64,000 bases of DNA. Source: Macrostomum hystrix (taxonomy: Eukaryota; Platyhelminthes; Macrostomidae). Where the stretch lies: the NCBI GenBank assembly GCA_950097015.1, contig CATNEN010000031.1:3288001-3352000 (forward strand), in the 5' to 3' direction. The notes under the pieces are model-generated. The model was not told where the DNA came from. It made no database searches and worked only from the letters and a program-made list of their open reading frames with translations. The position numbers and the translations under genes are program-made. This document shows positions 12,665 to 25,522 of this stretch, in pieces. The stretch's first letter is position 1; the number at the start of each line of letters is the position of its first letter.

Positions 12665-15600
12665 TCGACTCAAACTAGAATATGCTAATCGAAAATAGAA
12701 TAGACTCAAACCAGAATATGCTAATCGAAAATAGAATAGACTCAAACCAGAATATTCTGATTGAGAATGGAATCGACTCCAACCAGAACATTCCAATCGA
12801 GAATGGAATCGACTCAGACAAGAACATTCCAATCGAGAATGGAATCGACTCAGACAAGAACATTCCAATCGAGAATGGAATCGACTCAGACAAGAACATT
12901 CCAATCGAGAATGGAATCGACTCCAACCAGAACATTCCAATCGAGAATGGAATCGGCTCCAACCAGAATACTCTAATTAAGAATGGAATCGACTCAAACC
13001 TGAATATTCTGATCGAGAATGTAATCGACTCCAACCAGAATATTCTGATTGAGAATGGAATCGACTCAAACCAGAACATTCCAATCGAGAATGGAATCGA
13101 ATCCAACCAGAACATTCCAATCGAGAATGGAATCGGCTCCAACCAGAATATTCTGATCGAGAATGGAATCGACTCAAACCAAAATATTGCAATTCAGAAT
13201 GGAATCGACTCAAACCAGAATATTGCAATTCAGAATGGAATCTACTCAAACCAGAATATTCTTATCGAGAATGGAATCGACTCAAACCAGAATATTCTGA
13301 TCGAGAATGGAATCGACTCAAACCAAAATATTGCAATTCAGAATGGAATCGACTCAAACCAGAATATTCTGATCGAGAATGGAATCGACTCAAACCAGAA
13401 TATTGCAATTCAGAATGGAATCTACTCAAACCAGAATATTGCAATTCAGAATGGAATCTACTCAAACCAGAATATTCTTATCGAGAATGGAATCGACTCA
13501 AACCAGAATATTCTGATCGAGAATGGAATCGACTCAAAACCAGAATATTCTGATCGAGAATGGAATCGACTCAAACCAAAATATTGCAATTCAGAATGGA
13601 ATCGACTCAAACCAGAATATTCTTATCGAGAATGGAATCGACTCAAACAAGAATATTCTTATCGAGAATGGAATCGACTCCAACCATAACATTCCAATCG
13701 AGAATGGAATCGACTCAAACCAGAATATTCTTATCGAGAATGGAATCGACTCAAACAAGAATATTCTTATCGAGAATGGAATCGACTCCAACCATAACAT
13801 TCCAATCGAGAATGGAATCGACTCAGACAAGAACATTCCAATCGAGAATGGAATCGACTCCAACCAGAATACTCTAATTAAGAATGGAATCGACTCAAAC
13901 CTGAATATTCTGATCGAGAATGTAATCGACTCCAACCAGAACATTCCAATCGAGAATGGAATCGGCTCCAACCAGAACATTCCAATCGAGAATGGAATCG
14001 ACTCCAACCAGAACATTCCAATCGAGAATGGAATCGGCTCCAACCAGAATATTCTGATCGAGAATGGAATCGACTCAAACCAAAATATTGCAATTCAGAA
14101 TGGAATCGACTCAAGCCTAAATATTGCAATTCAGAATGGAGTCGACTCAAAACCAGAATATTGCAATTCAGAATGGAATCGACTCAAGCCTAAATATTGC
14201 AATTCAGAATGGAATCGACTCAAACCAAAATATTGCAATTCAGAATGGAATCGACTCAAACCAAAATATTGCAATTCAGAATGGAATCGACTCAAACCAA
14301 AATATTGCAATTCAGAATGGAATCGACTCAAACCAAAATATTGCAATTCAGAATGGAATCGACTCAAACCAAAATATTGCAATTCAGAATGGAATCGACT
14401 CAAACCAGAATATTGCAATTCAGAATGGAATCGACTCAAACCAGAATATTCTGATCGAGAATGGAATCGACTCCAACCATAACATTCCAATCGAGAATGG
14501 AATCGACTCAGACAAGAACATTCCAATCGAGAATGGAATCGACTCCAACCAGAACATTCCAATCGAGAATGGAATCGGCTCCAACCAGAATATTCTGATC
14601 GAGAATGGAATCGACTCAAACCAAAATATTGCAATTCAGAATGGAATCGACTCAAGCCTAAATATTGCAATTCAGAATGGAATCGACTCAAACCAGAATA
14701 TTCTGATCGAGAATGGAATCGACTCAAACCAGAATATTGCAATTCAGAATGGAATCGACTCAAACCAAAATATTGCAATTCAGAATGGAATCGACTCAAA
14801 CCAGAACATTCCAATCGAGAATGGAATCGACTCCAACCAGAATACTCTAATTGAGAATGGAATCGACTCCAACCAGAATACTCTAATTAAGAATGGAATC
14901 GACTCAAACCAGAATATTCTTATCGAGAATGGAATCGACTCCAACCAGAATACTCTAATTAAGAATGGAATCGACTCAAACCAGAATATTCTTATCGAGA
15001 ATGGAATCGACTCAAACCAGAATATTCTGATCGAGAATGGAATCGACTCAAACAAGAATATTCTTATCGAGAATGGAGTCGACTCAAACCAGAATATTCT
15101 GATCGAGAATGGAATCGACTCCAACCAGAATATTCTGATCGAGAATGGAGTCGACTCAAACCAGAATATTCTGATCGAGAATGGAATCGACTCCAACCAG
15201 AATATTCTGATCGAGAATGGAATCGACTCAAACCAGAATATTCTGATCGAGAATGGAATCGACTCCAACCAGAATACTCTAATTAAGAATGGAGTCGACT
15301 CAAACCAGAATATTCTGATCGAGAATGGAATCGACTCAAACCAGAATATTCTGATCGAGAATGGAATCGACTCCAACCAGAATATTCTGATCGAGAATGG
15401 AATCGACTCCAACCAGAATACTCTAATTAAGAATGGAGTCGACTCAAACCAGAATATTCTGATCGAGAATGGAATCGACTCCAACCAGAATACTCTAATT
15501 AAGAATGGAGTCGACTCAAACCAGAATATTCTGATCGAGAATGGAATCGACTCAAACCAGAATATTCTGATCGAGAATGGAATCGACTCAAACCAGAATA

Positions 15601-15870
15601 TTCTGATCGAGAATGGAATCGACTCAAACCAGAATACTCTAATTAAGAATGGAGTCGACTCAAACCAGAATATTCTGATCGAGAATGGAATCGACTCCAA
15701 CCAGAATACTCTAATTAAGAATGCAGTCGACTCAAACCAGAATATTCTGATCGAGAATGGAATCGACTCAAACCAGAATATTGCAATTCAGAATGGAATC
15801 TACTTAAACCAGAATATTAATTCTTAACGAGAATAGATAATCGACTCAAACAAGAATATTCTGATCAAGA
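12665..15870. repeat. 36-bp satellite, about 3.2 kb
   Basis: Close to ninety copies of a 36-bp unit with core gagaatggaatcgactcaaa. Four main subtypes differ in the next block: attctgatc, attccaatc, attgcaatt and actctaatt. Runs of subtypes recur, so there is higher-order structure. The unit is 12 codons long, so both strands show long open frames, such as a 12-aa repeat with NQNILIENGIDS. Two single-A insertions (near 13,537 and 14,152) shift the frame. I read it as non-coding. Confidence 0.96.
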
Positions 15871-18800
15871 GTTTCTTTGCTGGAAATTGAAGAATGGAAT
15901 GAAAAGTCTACAATAAGACTACAATTGTAATATGATTTTCTTTCTGCAATGAAAGTGCCAGAAATATCACATTATGAATAGAAGGCCAAGTAATTCAGTT
16001 GCATTTGCAATATAAAAAGCTATTTTGTTTTCCTGCTTGAGAAGCTGTTCTGCTTTAGCTTAGAGTCCGGCTCACTGTTCCAGCACAGCCGTAGCCATCG
16101 GCTCATGCACTACTCAGCTCTCTAGTAGCCACGCTGAGCACACGTGCGAGGCACGCGCTGCCTGCGTGATTTTCGCGCCAGTCAGTGAGGGAGAGACATT
16201 AGAAGGGGAGCGCACCAGCCCTAGGAATGAAAAAGAACAAAGTAGAGTTCAAATTGATAAGAAATTGAACAGGGGGCTCCTTTTATTTCTTACGAAGGTG
16301 AAATTTTCGCTTCATGACCCATTGGTCCGGGTAGATTTTTATCTCTGCATTTTAAATTATATATAGTTTATGAAGGGTATTCGCTTCACTCTGTGTGAGT
16401 ATGCCTTTGCTTAAAATAATGATTGCCTGTATAATGTGACTTTAAAGCAGACGGTAGATTATACAGTAAGGTAAGTATTTTTTCAGCTGGGTGTGTAACA
16501 ACAAGTTCGCAATAATAATGGCTTGGACGGTCGGTCCAACTGACAGGGCCACACGGCGTGCGCGTGATCACTTCTAAATTTAGCCTCGCCTCACGGGCGG
16601 CGCACTTTAACCGCTCTAACGAGGCATAAAGGCTATTTAGGCTACTGAGTAAGTAGGAGTGACAGAGTCGTTATCTTTTGTTTTTGAAAAAAAATTGTTT
16701 TAATTGATAACACGCTGCATAAACTAACAAAAGTGCTAACAGAAAAAGAACTCTAAAATTAATCAACAGAATACAAAGGACAATAGAAAGAGATTCTGCA
16801 CGCAAAATAAAATTTAGACAAAAAAGAACTTTAAATCATGTAAAAGTCCATTAAAATTCTGTCGTTACGCTCGTATGGACGGATTTCAAAACACTGAAAA
16901 ATCCGATGTGGCTGCATCCAACAAGGAACACTAGAAGAAGAAGGACGGACACTTCGTCTCATGGAAAATGTCTTGCATGCAAAAAAAGTTATAGTCATTT
17001 TTGTGTGAAAAAAGTGAAAGTTTCCTATCTCGCTAGTGCATTTAATTTTTTTTTCGTGAAATCTACCTTTAATAATTTTTCCAAGAAAGGAAGTGTGGTC
17101 CTTCTTCCAGTGGTCCTAGCCATCCAACTGGAGGCAAGCTGCTTGCTAATGTCTGAATCGAGGCCGTCCTAAACATTAGGTAATTATTAAACGTGTGATT
17201 CAATCTGAAATTATCAGAAACATCGGCCCAGACTGCCGTCTAAGTGGGACATGCCGTGCTCAATGAAAAATGCAAACATTTCTAAAGAAAGGACAAGTCA
17301 ACTATTTAAAAACATCGGAACTTGGACAATTTCGAAATAAAGTCAGTGAACAGACCTTAGGTGAAGAAAACTGAAAATATTGACTGAATGCCATTGTTTT
17401 CAGTTCAAATGACACCCAGCAGAATCTATAGACGGTGAATCCGATTTTGTAAATAGACTGCAAAGCCTAAATTTACAACTATCCAGGAAATTAACTTCAC
17501 CCCAAAACGGCTTTTAAAGATTCATGTTAGTCTTGTGAGAGATACAATTCAGACTACTGACAACAGTAGAAAAGCAAAGACTTGGCTGCAAAACTCTCAC
17601 ATAACACAAAAAAATATCGCCATAAAAATGGCAGGCTTAAAAGAGACTTCTGTGCACACTGAGAGTGGTGGGAGAGGACTGCGTGTGGCTATGGCTGACT
17701 GACGAAGGCAAACAAGCCGGGAACCGGAGGTTCGTTCCCCACTTTTAGTGTGTTACAAGGCTAGTATTTAGATTTAAGCTAATTGGACTTAACGACTAGG
17801 CATGCAGACTATAATTGTGGATTCCAAGAAAGTCGGAGAGGCTCGAGCTTTTCTTGCCATCCATAAACAAAGACTGCAGTCGTAGGAAGACCACTGGGGG
17901 TATTTCAAATACCTACATTTTACTCAGACCCAAAATGTTCAACCAATCGCCATGGAAATCCAGAACACGGACTAAAATTTTCCGCTTTATCCGATGAAAC
18001 AACTTCCAGAAGGCACCGTCGAGATCGAGATAATGCTGGTGCCCATTTTGAATGAATGAAGTGAAACACTACAGCGTAATACCTTGCTGAAGAACGCAAT
18101 TAACTGGCTTTTTGGCTGAGATTTGAACTCCTGACATCTCTGCCGACCCCTTCTTGGGTTTTAGGTTTGACCATTCTATGGGTCTGACACCCTAACAACC
18201 AATAAACACCCAAAAAAACCCATAAACACCCAATAAACACCCCACAAAACACCCCATAAACACATGCAATGGCCGCATTCGTCATATATTATATTGGCCA
18301 TAATGGAAAGTTAGCAGAGCCGAGCGTGTGTGCCCTAGTTTGCTTCTTGATTTGTCTATGGTACAGGAACTGTGCCCTTTGAGTCGTTCATAATCCAATG
18401 AAATTCAAGGAGATAATGAGTACAAAAAGAGACAACTTTTATAATGAGAAAATGTACTTCATGTAACTAGGTATAAAATGAGAACAATGAGAACTAAGAA
18501 AACACAGTTTTTAGACATGGCGTTTAGTATTAATTAATTTAAATTAGTAGAATATTTGTTATGCTTCCCTGCATTATCACTCATTTGATAGTACCAAAAA
18601 GGAATATTTAAATTTTAAACTGTCGCTCACTGGAAGTCAGATTAGGTTATCTGATAGGTTAGGTTAGGTTATTACGATATTCTGATTCGCTGTCAAATCT
18701 ACCGACCAATCAGGTATCCGGGTACAGTTCAGTTTAAAATTACTTAAAACTGCTTCTGCAGCATCAATTTTTGCCACAGTACAGTCCACTTCGAATTCTT

Positions 18801-19367
18801 AGAAATGTAAGTAAAATTTTTTTTGCATACTTTTTTTGGTAAATTTATATTCGTGTTCGCCATATATAGCCTTCAGGGCCTATTTCCACTTACGATTCAA
18901 TAGCGCAGTTGGAAAGTACTTTTCGAGAAATTTCTCCTGAGCGAACCCGCTCCACTTGTAAACAGCGAACTAGAGAACATATGTTTTGCTATTATGTTTT
19001 ACACCCTTGATTGGCTTGCTGTCGACTTCATTTTTGCGTGATGGAGATCAAAGCGAGGCTAAATAAGAAAATAGCGTGTGAACTTGAAGCAATTTTTAAT
19101 CAAACACTTGGCCTAATTTCCTGGCCTGGGAATCATGCAGCGAGAGCAGCTCAGTAAATCGATTGGTACGGATGAAGCCCGAGGCTTCCGCTACTCCCGT
19201 GATGGGCATCTGTCCCCGGGATCCGAGGAACAAAAGGGATCGTTATTTTTTTAAGAAAATACGACTCATCTCCGTTTTGTTGGCTATCAAATCACTATCA
19301 ATTTCGATTCATGATATCTGATTGTCTTGAGTCTTGACTTAACTCAATCGCATGGTTTATTTGGTTC
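15871..19367. other. Intergenic, with weak tRNA-like SINE remnants
   Basis: No gene recognised. Possible SINE or tRNA-like scraps: 16,570-16,635 (minus; gttagagcggttaaagtgcg resembles an A box), 17,655-17,745 (plus; B-box-like ggaggttcgttcccc) and 18,100-18,180 (minus; B-box-like caggagttcaaatctc). A block with gtatttcaaatac near 17,900 recurs diverged near 20,200. An E box cacgtg is at 16,141. Confidence 0.35.
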
Positions 19368-19417
19368 ATGATGAAAATTAGATTGTTAAGGGGACACCTG
19401 GACTCAGTTGGTGAGCT

Positions 19418-19454
19418 TACTTACTTACTTACTTACTTACTCACTTACTTACTC

Positions 19455-19543
<89 letters not shown>

Positions 19544-19558
19544 TTTACTTACTTACTC
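19418..19558. repeat. (TTAC)n tetranucleotide tract
   Basis: About 35 copies of ttac with a few tcac changes, ending 32 bp before the GPCR start codon. An upstream in-frame ATG at 19,368 reads through it as repeated LLTY, so the GPCR frame is open across the tract. Confidence 0.95.
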
Positions 19559-19589
19559 ACAACGCCAGTTCCGCAGCCATCGGCTTACG

Positions 19590-22500
19590 ATGTCCAGCAA
19601 TGTGTCGAGTCCCGGCGCCAACACGTCAGCTTCCTGTGTACACCACCTGACCAACCAGAATACCCAGCTGTTCGACCTACAGCCGCTGCTCCGGTTCTAT
19701 CAGTGCCGCAATCAGGGCGCATTCGCCCGTCGCGTCCTGGAGGAGGCGGAGCGCGAGGGCCTGCAGGAGCTGCACCGGATGCGCCTGCCCCTGCTGACTG
19801 CCTTCGTCTGCCTCATGGCGTTTGGCGCGGCTGGCAATGCGCTGCTTATCTGCGCAGTGTCCAGGCGGCCCGGCATGCGAACAATGACTAACCTGCTGGT
19901 GCTCAACCTGGCCGTGTCCGACTTTTTCTTGTGCACCGTCACTCAGCCATGCAACGTGCGGCGACTGCTGTTTCCCGAGCGAGGCTGGGAGACCGGCCTG
20001 GCGCTGTGCAAGATTGTCAACGGACTCACCGGACTCAACTTGTTTGTGTCCACCTTCTCAGTGGCTGCCATTGCTGTCGACAGATGCAGGGTAAGCACTC
20101 CAGCGAAGGTTGAAAACTTTCAAGAGCGCCTTACCTCTCTGATTAACAGTAGAAAGACCACGCAATTCCCCCTGGACAAAGACCACAGGGCTATTTCAAA
20201 TACCCGCTGCCTACTTCACGCCAGCTCCCAAACCGAATGACCGATTTTCGTGAAAGTTCACCATATAGATAAAAAAATATCTTCCTTTTCGACGAACTAA
20301 CTTCCTATGCCGTCCGACGCCTTGACTTGACTTTACTTGACTTGACTGAAGTTGCACATTCCGCTAATTCCTGAAAAGCCCGCTTCAGCGGATGATGCGG
20401 GGCCAGTCAAGGAGGTCCGTGGCCGGTCCTAGCGTATTGCTCACTAGGGAAGAAGGATGCTCGTCTGGTAACCCTGAGGAACCGGACAAGCCGTGAGATG
20501 TTCTCGGATCTGCAAGCGTCGTCCTTGGATGGGTTCGGTCAAGGTGAGTTAGCCTTGTCTTATTAATAAAAGGGCATTGACAGACGAAGTGCAAGGCATC
20601 CTCGTTCTCGAGCATCCAGTATCGACACAGCTCGTCCCTAAGGTCTCCCCGGAGGAAGCAGTGCCTCCTGGCATAGCAGCCATGGCCTGTGAGGGTCATG
20701 GTGAGGGCTCGTATGCCTTTCCGCGTTTGGTTCAGGAGGAAGATCCGAAGTCGGGTGGGTGGAACCGGGCCTGCCACTTTGGATTAGTTGCCCAGTTATT
20801 AATCTGGCTATTAATGACAGTATTGGGGGTCGGGGCTGAGTCAGGCCTGTTTTGTTAGAGTCAGCAAGCTCGTTTCCAGGAAAACCAGAAGGCCCTGGAA
20901 TACATTGGAGGGCAGCAACGCCAGCCGTCCGACGCCATCATCGCCGAGATATTCAGCGATTCTTGTCGAAGATCCTGGTGACAAGGTCAAATAACATTTC
21001 TCTCTATATAAGGGCGGGCTCCCTTAGTTCAGCGTCAGCAGCAAGATTTAAACTCGTGCGCACATTTTTTTCAAAGGGCTTATAAATAAATTGTCCATTA
21101 CCACTAATATATTTTTACCCGTATAATATTCTTTAATTAATTTAAAATGCAGTCAAAATTGATGTGGAGTTTGGAAAAAATTCTCACTTTGCTTGCTAGA
21201 TGTGCCTAAAATGCTAGGCTGAAGCGAGGGTTGGCCATAGACTATAACGCATTTTTGCTTTTCAGTCTCAGATTGCTAGAAAAATGTCTTACTTGGCTAT
21301 AAAAATATACTGTAATTAAATCACGATATCTCTTGTAGATGGTCTCGTCCATAGACATTTATCTACTAAAAGCGAGCATTAAACGACTCGGGGTTGCTCA
21401 TCGGCCAATGTATTCAATGCAAATAGGCTGCTTAACAGAAACGGTCGAGGCGCGAAGCCGTCAATTTCACTGATTAAATTGGCAAGCAAAGGGTGCGAAC
21501 AATACATACCATCACGTGAACAAAACCCATGGGTTGTTAATTTAGATAATGCAGGCAGTTTAGCAAAATGTAGCAAATAATGAACAGCTGTAATATGGAT
21601 TTTTATTCATGCAGGTAAAGAAAATGAAAGGAAGGGAACACTAAGAAACTGATTGGCTATTAAAATTAAAAATAAATTGCGAAATTCCTCTGCTGTTTTA
21701 AAAAGTATGCAGCCCACGGTGCTGCACTGACAAAGCCAAAGACAATGACAAAGAAATGGGCGGAACCTGTTTTGTTATATAAGCTTTCATTGAACATTTT
21801 CTGAGCAAAATTCTGCTTAAAGATGATGGATTAGACGCCATAGAGTCAAAATCGATGTGTTATTTTAAATCACTTACAATTCAACATATGACTTATGTGA
21901 CTTAAAGTGAAATCAATATGCAACTTCCATAATCATTACCATTGCTTCATGGGTGAGTGACAGGGCGGTCTAATGCGTTTGCCTCTCGCACCGAGGTCCC
22001 TGAGCTCGATTCCGTGGCGAGTTCATTTTTATTTGAGGCGCAGCCGCGAAGAGAAGGCTGAGAGGTTTTTCGTGCAATTTGAGCCTTTGAGGGCCAACCA
22101 ACAAAGCACAAGTAGAAGTGTTCGCTGATTGACGATGAGAAAGTCAATGCAGATGAACACAGCTTTGTGAGCGTGTGCTCAGGAGTCAGCTGAATAGACA
22201 GAATTGCCTCTTCGCTGGCTGCGGGTGCACTCCTGCAATTATTATTATTGTTTCCTTGCTTCAGGTGGTGCTTCAGCTGGCACCGATGAACGGCAGCCAG
22301 CAGGCGGGCCGGCGGGGTCGTCTGATCCTGCCAGCTATCTGGCTAGTAGCCGCTGCCGCTGCCAGCCCGCTGCTCTGGTTCGCCGAGCTGGCCGACGACG
22401 CCACCTGGCTGAGCGGCGGCCGGAGACAGGTGTGCGCCGAGAAAGCCGGCAGCTCGGTGGATCGGGCCCTGAAGCTGGCCTACAGCGTTGGCAGCATCTG

Positions 22501-23062
22501 TCTGCAGTACGCGGTGCCTCTGGCCGCTCTGCTGCAGGCCTTCGCCAGAATTCGGGCGCGCCTGGCCCGCCGCCTGAACAACCTGGCTGGCGGCTGCTCC
22601 TCGCTGACTCCGCTGCAGCAAATGCGACACCGAGTGGAGAGCAGGCGGAGGCGACGGGCCAACTGCCTGCTGGCAGGCGTGGCTCTGCTTTTCGGCCTGT
22701 CTTGGCTGCCACTGTCCGTGTTCAACCTGTTGCACGACGTCAAGCTCTGGCAGATCGACCTACGACACAGCGCGGTCAGCTTCGCCGTGGCGGAGAGTCG
22801 CGTCGGTCAGGCCGATCTCGGCTTCTCGGCGCTGACAGCCCAGGGCCTCTGCCTGCTGGCCGTGCTGGCATCGGCCTGCGCCAATCCGCTGCTCTACGGC
22901 TTCTTTAACGATAACTTCCGCAGCGAGCTGAGCGACCTGCTGTGCGCCCACTGCCGCTGCTGCCGCTCCGGGCGGCAGCGGCAGATGCCGACATCGACAG
23001 AAACGCCGCATACCGGGGGCGCTGTCGGGGACAGTCCGTTGCTGCAGGACAGCCGGATGTGA
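19590..23062 (+). CDS. Class A GPCR, NPY/NPF (neuropeptide F) receptor-like, two exons
   Basis: Exons 19590-20090 and 22265-23062 (donor gtaagc, acceptor ttccttgcttcag, phase 0) give 432 aa. N-glycosylation sites at N4 and N11. TM1 about 66-90 with GN; TM2 with LAVSD; TM3 starting at C140, which should pair with C224 in loop 2; TM4 with the conserved Trp; TM6 with FGLSWLP about 310-316; TM7 with NPLLY about 374-378 followed by GFFNDNFR. The NDNFR after TM7 is typical of NPY/NPF receptors. A basic third loop and a Cys cluster (about 394-400) suggest G-protein contact and palmitoylation. Two changes from the norm: DRC instead of DRY at the end of TM3, and S instead of C in CWLP. I chose the ATG after the TTAC tract because the upstream extension is only the repeat. 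AATAAA at 23,257. The ligand cannot be read from sequence. Confidence 0.85.
20385..20950 (-). mobile_element. Degenerate LINE fragment with RNase H end and zinc-binding tail
   Basis: On the minus strand inside the GPCR intron. Near 20,860-20,905 it reads CIPGPSGFPGNELADS, close to the W(I/V)PGHSGIPGNELAD motif of LINE-encoded RNase H. Downstream, after at least one frameshift, 20,385-20,777 encodes LTGHGCYARRH, then C(R)YW..ENEDALHF and CQCP, the usual C-terminal pattern of Jockey/R1-type elements. No intact reverse transcriptase is present. It is antisense to the GPCR and clearly dead. Confidence 0.75.
21955..22252 (+). mobile_element. SINE copy 1, full-length, tRNA-derived
   Basis: A tRNA-like head at about 21,960-22,025 has an A box region (ggcggtctaatgcgtttgcc) and a B box (gagctcgattccg). 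It is followed by a body shared with three other copies and an (ATT)n tail at 22,238-22,251. It lies in the GPCR intron in the sense orientation, and the tail ends about a dozen bases before the 3' splice site at 22,264. Confidence 0.85.
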
Positions 23063-25522
23063 CAGCTAAACTGTGCATGGCAACTCGATTTGTTGAGGAA
23101 GAAAGTTAATGAGGCTGTATTAACAATGTCCATTTCCTGATGTATCGCGAGTGATTTCTGTTTGATATTACAGCGTCACTATATCCCTCTTTTATCCCGA
23201 GGAAACACTGCAGATGATATTTGATTTGTTTCCAATTGCTTAACACCAAAAGCATAAATAAACAAGTCAAATCAGCACAATTATGATAGAAAACTTTTAT
23301 GACGAGTATAGACAAGTGTCACTTTTCAATTGTTAGCGCAATATATATAAGTTCTTGGAATGGTGTAGTAACCTGTACCTCGGTGTAGTTATTATACATG
23401 TTGTAATAGCTGATGTTCTACCAGCCTGTTATATTATTATTTTTATTATCATGGCAAACACAGTTCAGGTGCTGATTTGCTGGCTTACTTTTGGCTGTTA
23501 CAATTATAACAAGACCCAGAAATGTTTATGTAGGCCGATAGAATATATTACAATGAAGTAATACCGCCAGGGCTATAGGAGTTTAATAATTGGTCCAGAT
23601 CAATGCCTGGATCGGGCTTGATTATTTGAATGTTTCCAATTTACCTGAGCAGCCAGGTGGATTTGATCTATATTTTAGAGACTGTGAAGAACTCGAAAAA
23701 CAGACAAATTATAATGTAATACACGGCACAGCGTCTGTGCTTTTGTGAACCGCAAAGCCGCAGATGATTAATGAGTTCTCCGCATAAGGCCGGAATAGAA
23801 TTTGTCAAGTGTGCTCTCTACGAGTACTAGACGTGCCAGTGAAGATGAACATACTGCGTGCATTATTCTCTTGGGAATAGACTGGCATGGCCGAGGGGAT
23901 CTGGACACAGACGGGCTGCTACAGCTGAAATAATAAAAAACTGATAATAATTACATTTGTCTATAATGTCCGCCAATGAGGGGAGAGATAAGAATACGCA
24001 AATTAAGAAGTGCGCTTTTTGGTACACATCATGCACGGCAGACATGTTGCCGTGCGCCTTATGACATGCACCGTACGAGACTAGATAAAAAAGATTTAAA
24101 ATGAATTATTAAGAAAATAATTGGGCTGCAGTTTTCATTTATGTAATGCTGTGTGCAAGCTGTCAGTAGAACCACACACTGCATCACTACGAGTATCTAC
24201 TCGTAGATACAAAATGGGACTTTTTACTATATTCCACAAGCAACACGCGACTTGCCAGACCATCAGTTGTAGTAGTGAGTGAAAAGTGAATTGCGCTATT
24301 TAAAAGCCCCATATGCATTCGTGGGTTGTCAGCTGTAGAATTGAATGCTTGGGCTGGTATTGAATACCAACTATAGATGTCAGGGGAGATCCATGATAAA
24401 TCCTGCATAGCAACGCATATAGACATAGATGAGCTTCATTTCTTGCTCTCAATTGTTAAGCTCTCACATGGTACGAGTGCAGCCTAGGTCTTTCTCACAG
24501 TCATCAGCGAATGATGAATCAGTTTGGCAATCCACCGCCTTTTAAATACTACGATGCATAGAATGATGCACTTTAAGAGATGACGTTATGCTCGACTCTT
24601 TTTAATCCAATCACAACTTGGACGTATCTTCATTATAAATTTTCTTCCCTGTTTTGCAGGAAAAATATTTTTACCTTGCTGTACAAAACTGGAAACTAAG
24701 TTTGAATTCCACACCCATTGAGGTGATAATTTCAATATGGAAGTTAAATACCACATAGACCACAACCACGGACCACTAATAGTCTACTTTAGTAGTCCTT
24801 GACGACAACTCCATAAGAAACTTGCCAGAAAAACGCTCGCTACCTATCAACTGCAACTTACTGCTACATTCGAGCTCGGACCATCGGTTATTAAGTACAA
24901 AGCACAATCCTCCGCAGAGCAGACACGAATTCAATCTAACTACTCGTACATTAGCCAAACACACTACTAGCAATGGTAGAACTCAAGTAATAAATGCCTC
25001 CATAATTGGATTTTTAAGGAATTAATTCTTAACTAGCTTTAACTTAACGAAATGAATTCTTAAATAGAAACCTAGACAAGGCTTGTACAGAGCTAATTAC
25101 ATTTAGTTAAGAAAAATGACGCATCTCTCAAAAGAGCATTTCCAGTGCAGAGTAGACTCTCAGTCACGCCCATAAGATGAAGAAACTAAAACGACTTATT
25201 AAAAAGCACTCAAAATTAAGTTGCTTACGAAACTGACCTGCCATACTTCCACAGTCCGGGTGAAAAATTCTTTGCACTTTAGTTTGAGGTGCATGGCGCA
25301 CCGTCATTGCACACATCAGTTGTATTTTTCTCTTACGGAATGCTTAATAGCGCACACCACGCAATTCCTACTCAAGGTTGATAAACGAGCCAATTGTCTC
25401 AGAAAGAACAAGAACGAACGCAAAAATTACAAAATTAAAACCCTGTCAACTAAAACCAGACGGACTCCACGGACTCAACTCGCACACCGAAGGCGTCTCA
25501 TCTAGCCAGCAAAGTGGGTTGC
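23063..25522. other. Intergenic, no gene seen
   Basis: GPCR 3' UTR to about 23,280, then AT-rich DNA. The small open frames are unremarkable on both strands. The region ends with the 3' flank of the first zinc-knuckle gene. Confidence 0.45.

Noticed and set aside
12682-15827. Three long plus-strand ORFs with a 12-aa repeat, possible structural protein
   Set aside because: The 36-bp period keeps frames open on both strands; frame shifts by single A insertions are tolerated; no start context, signal peptide or unique ends.
18100-18180. Functional tRNA gene from a B-box-like sequence
   Set aside because: No cloverleaf or proper A box found; at most a SINE remnant.
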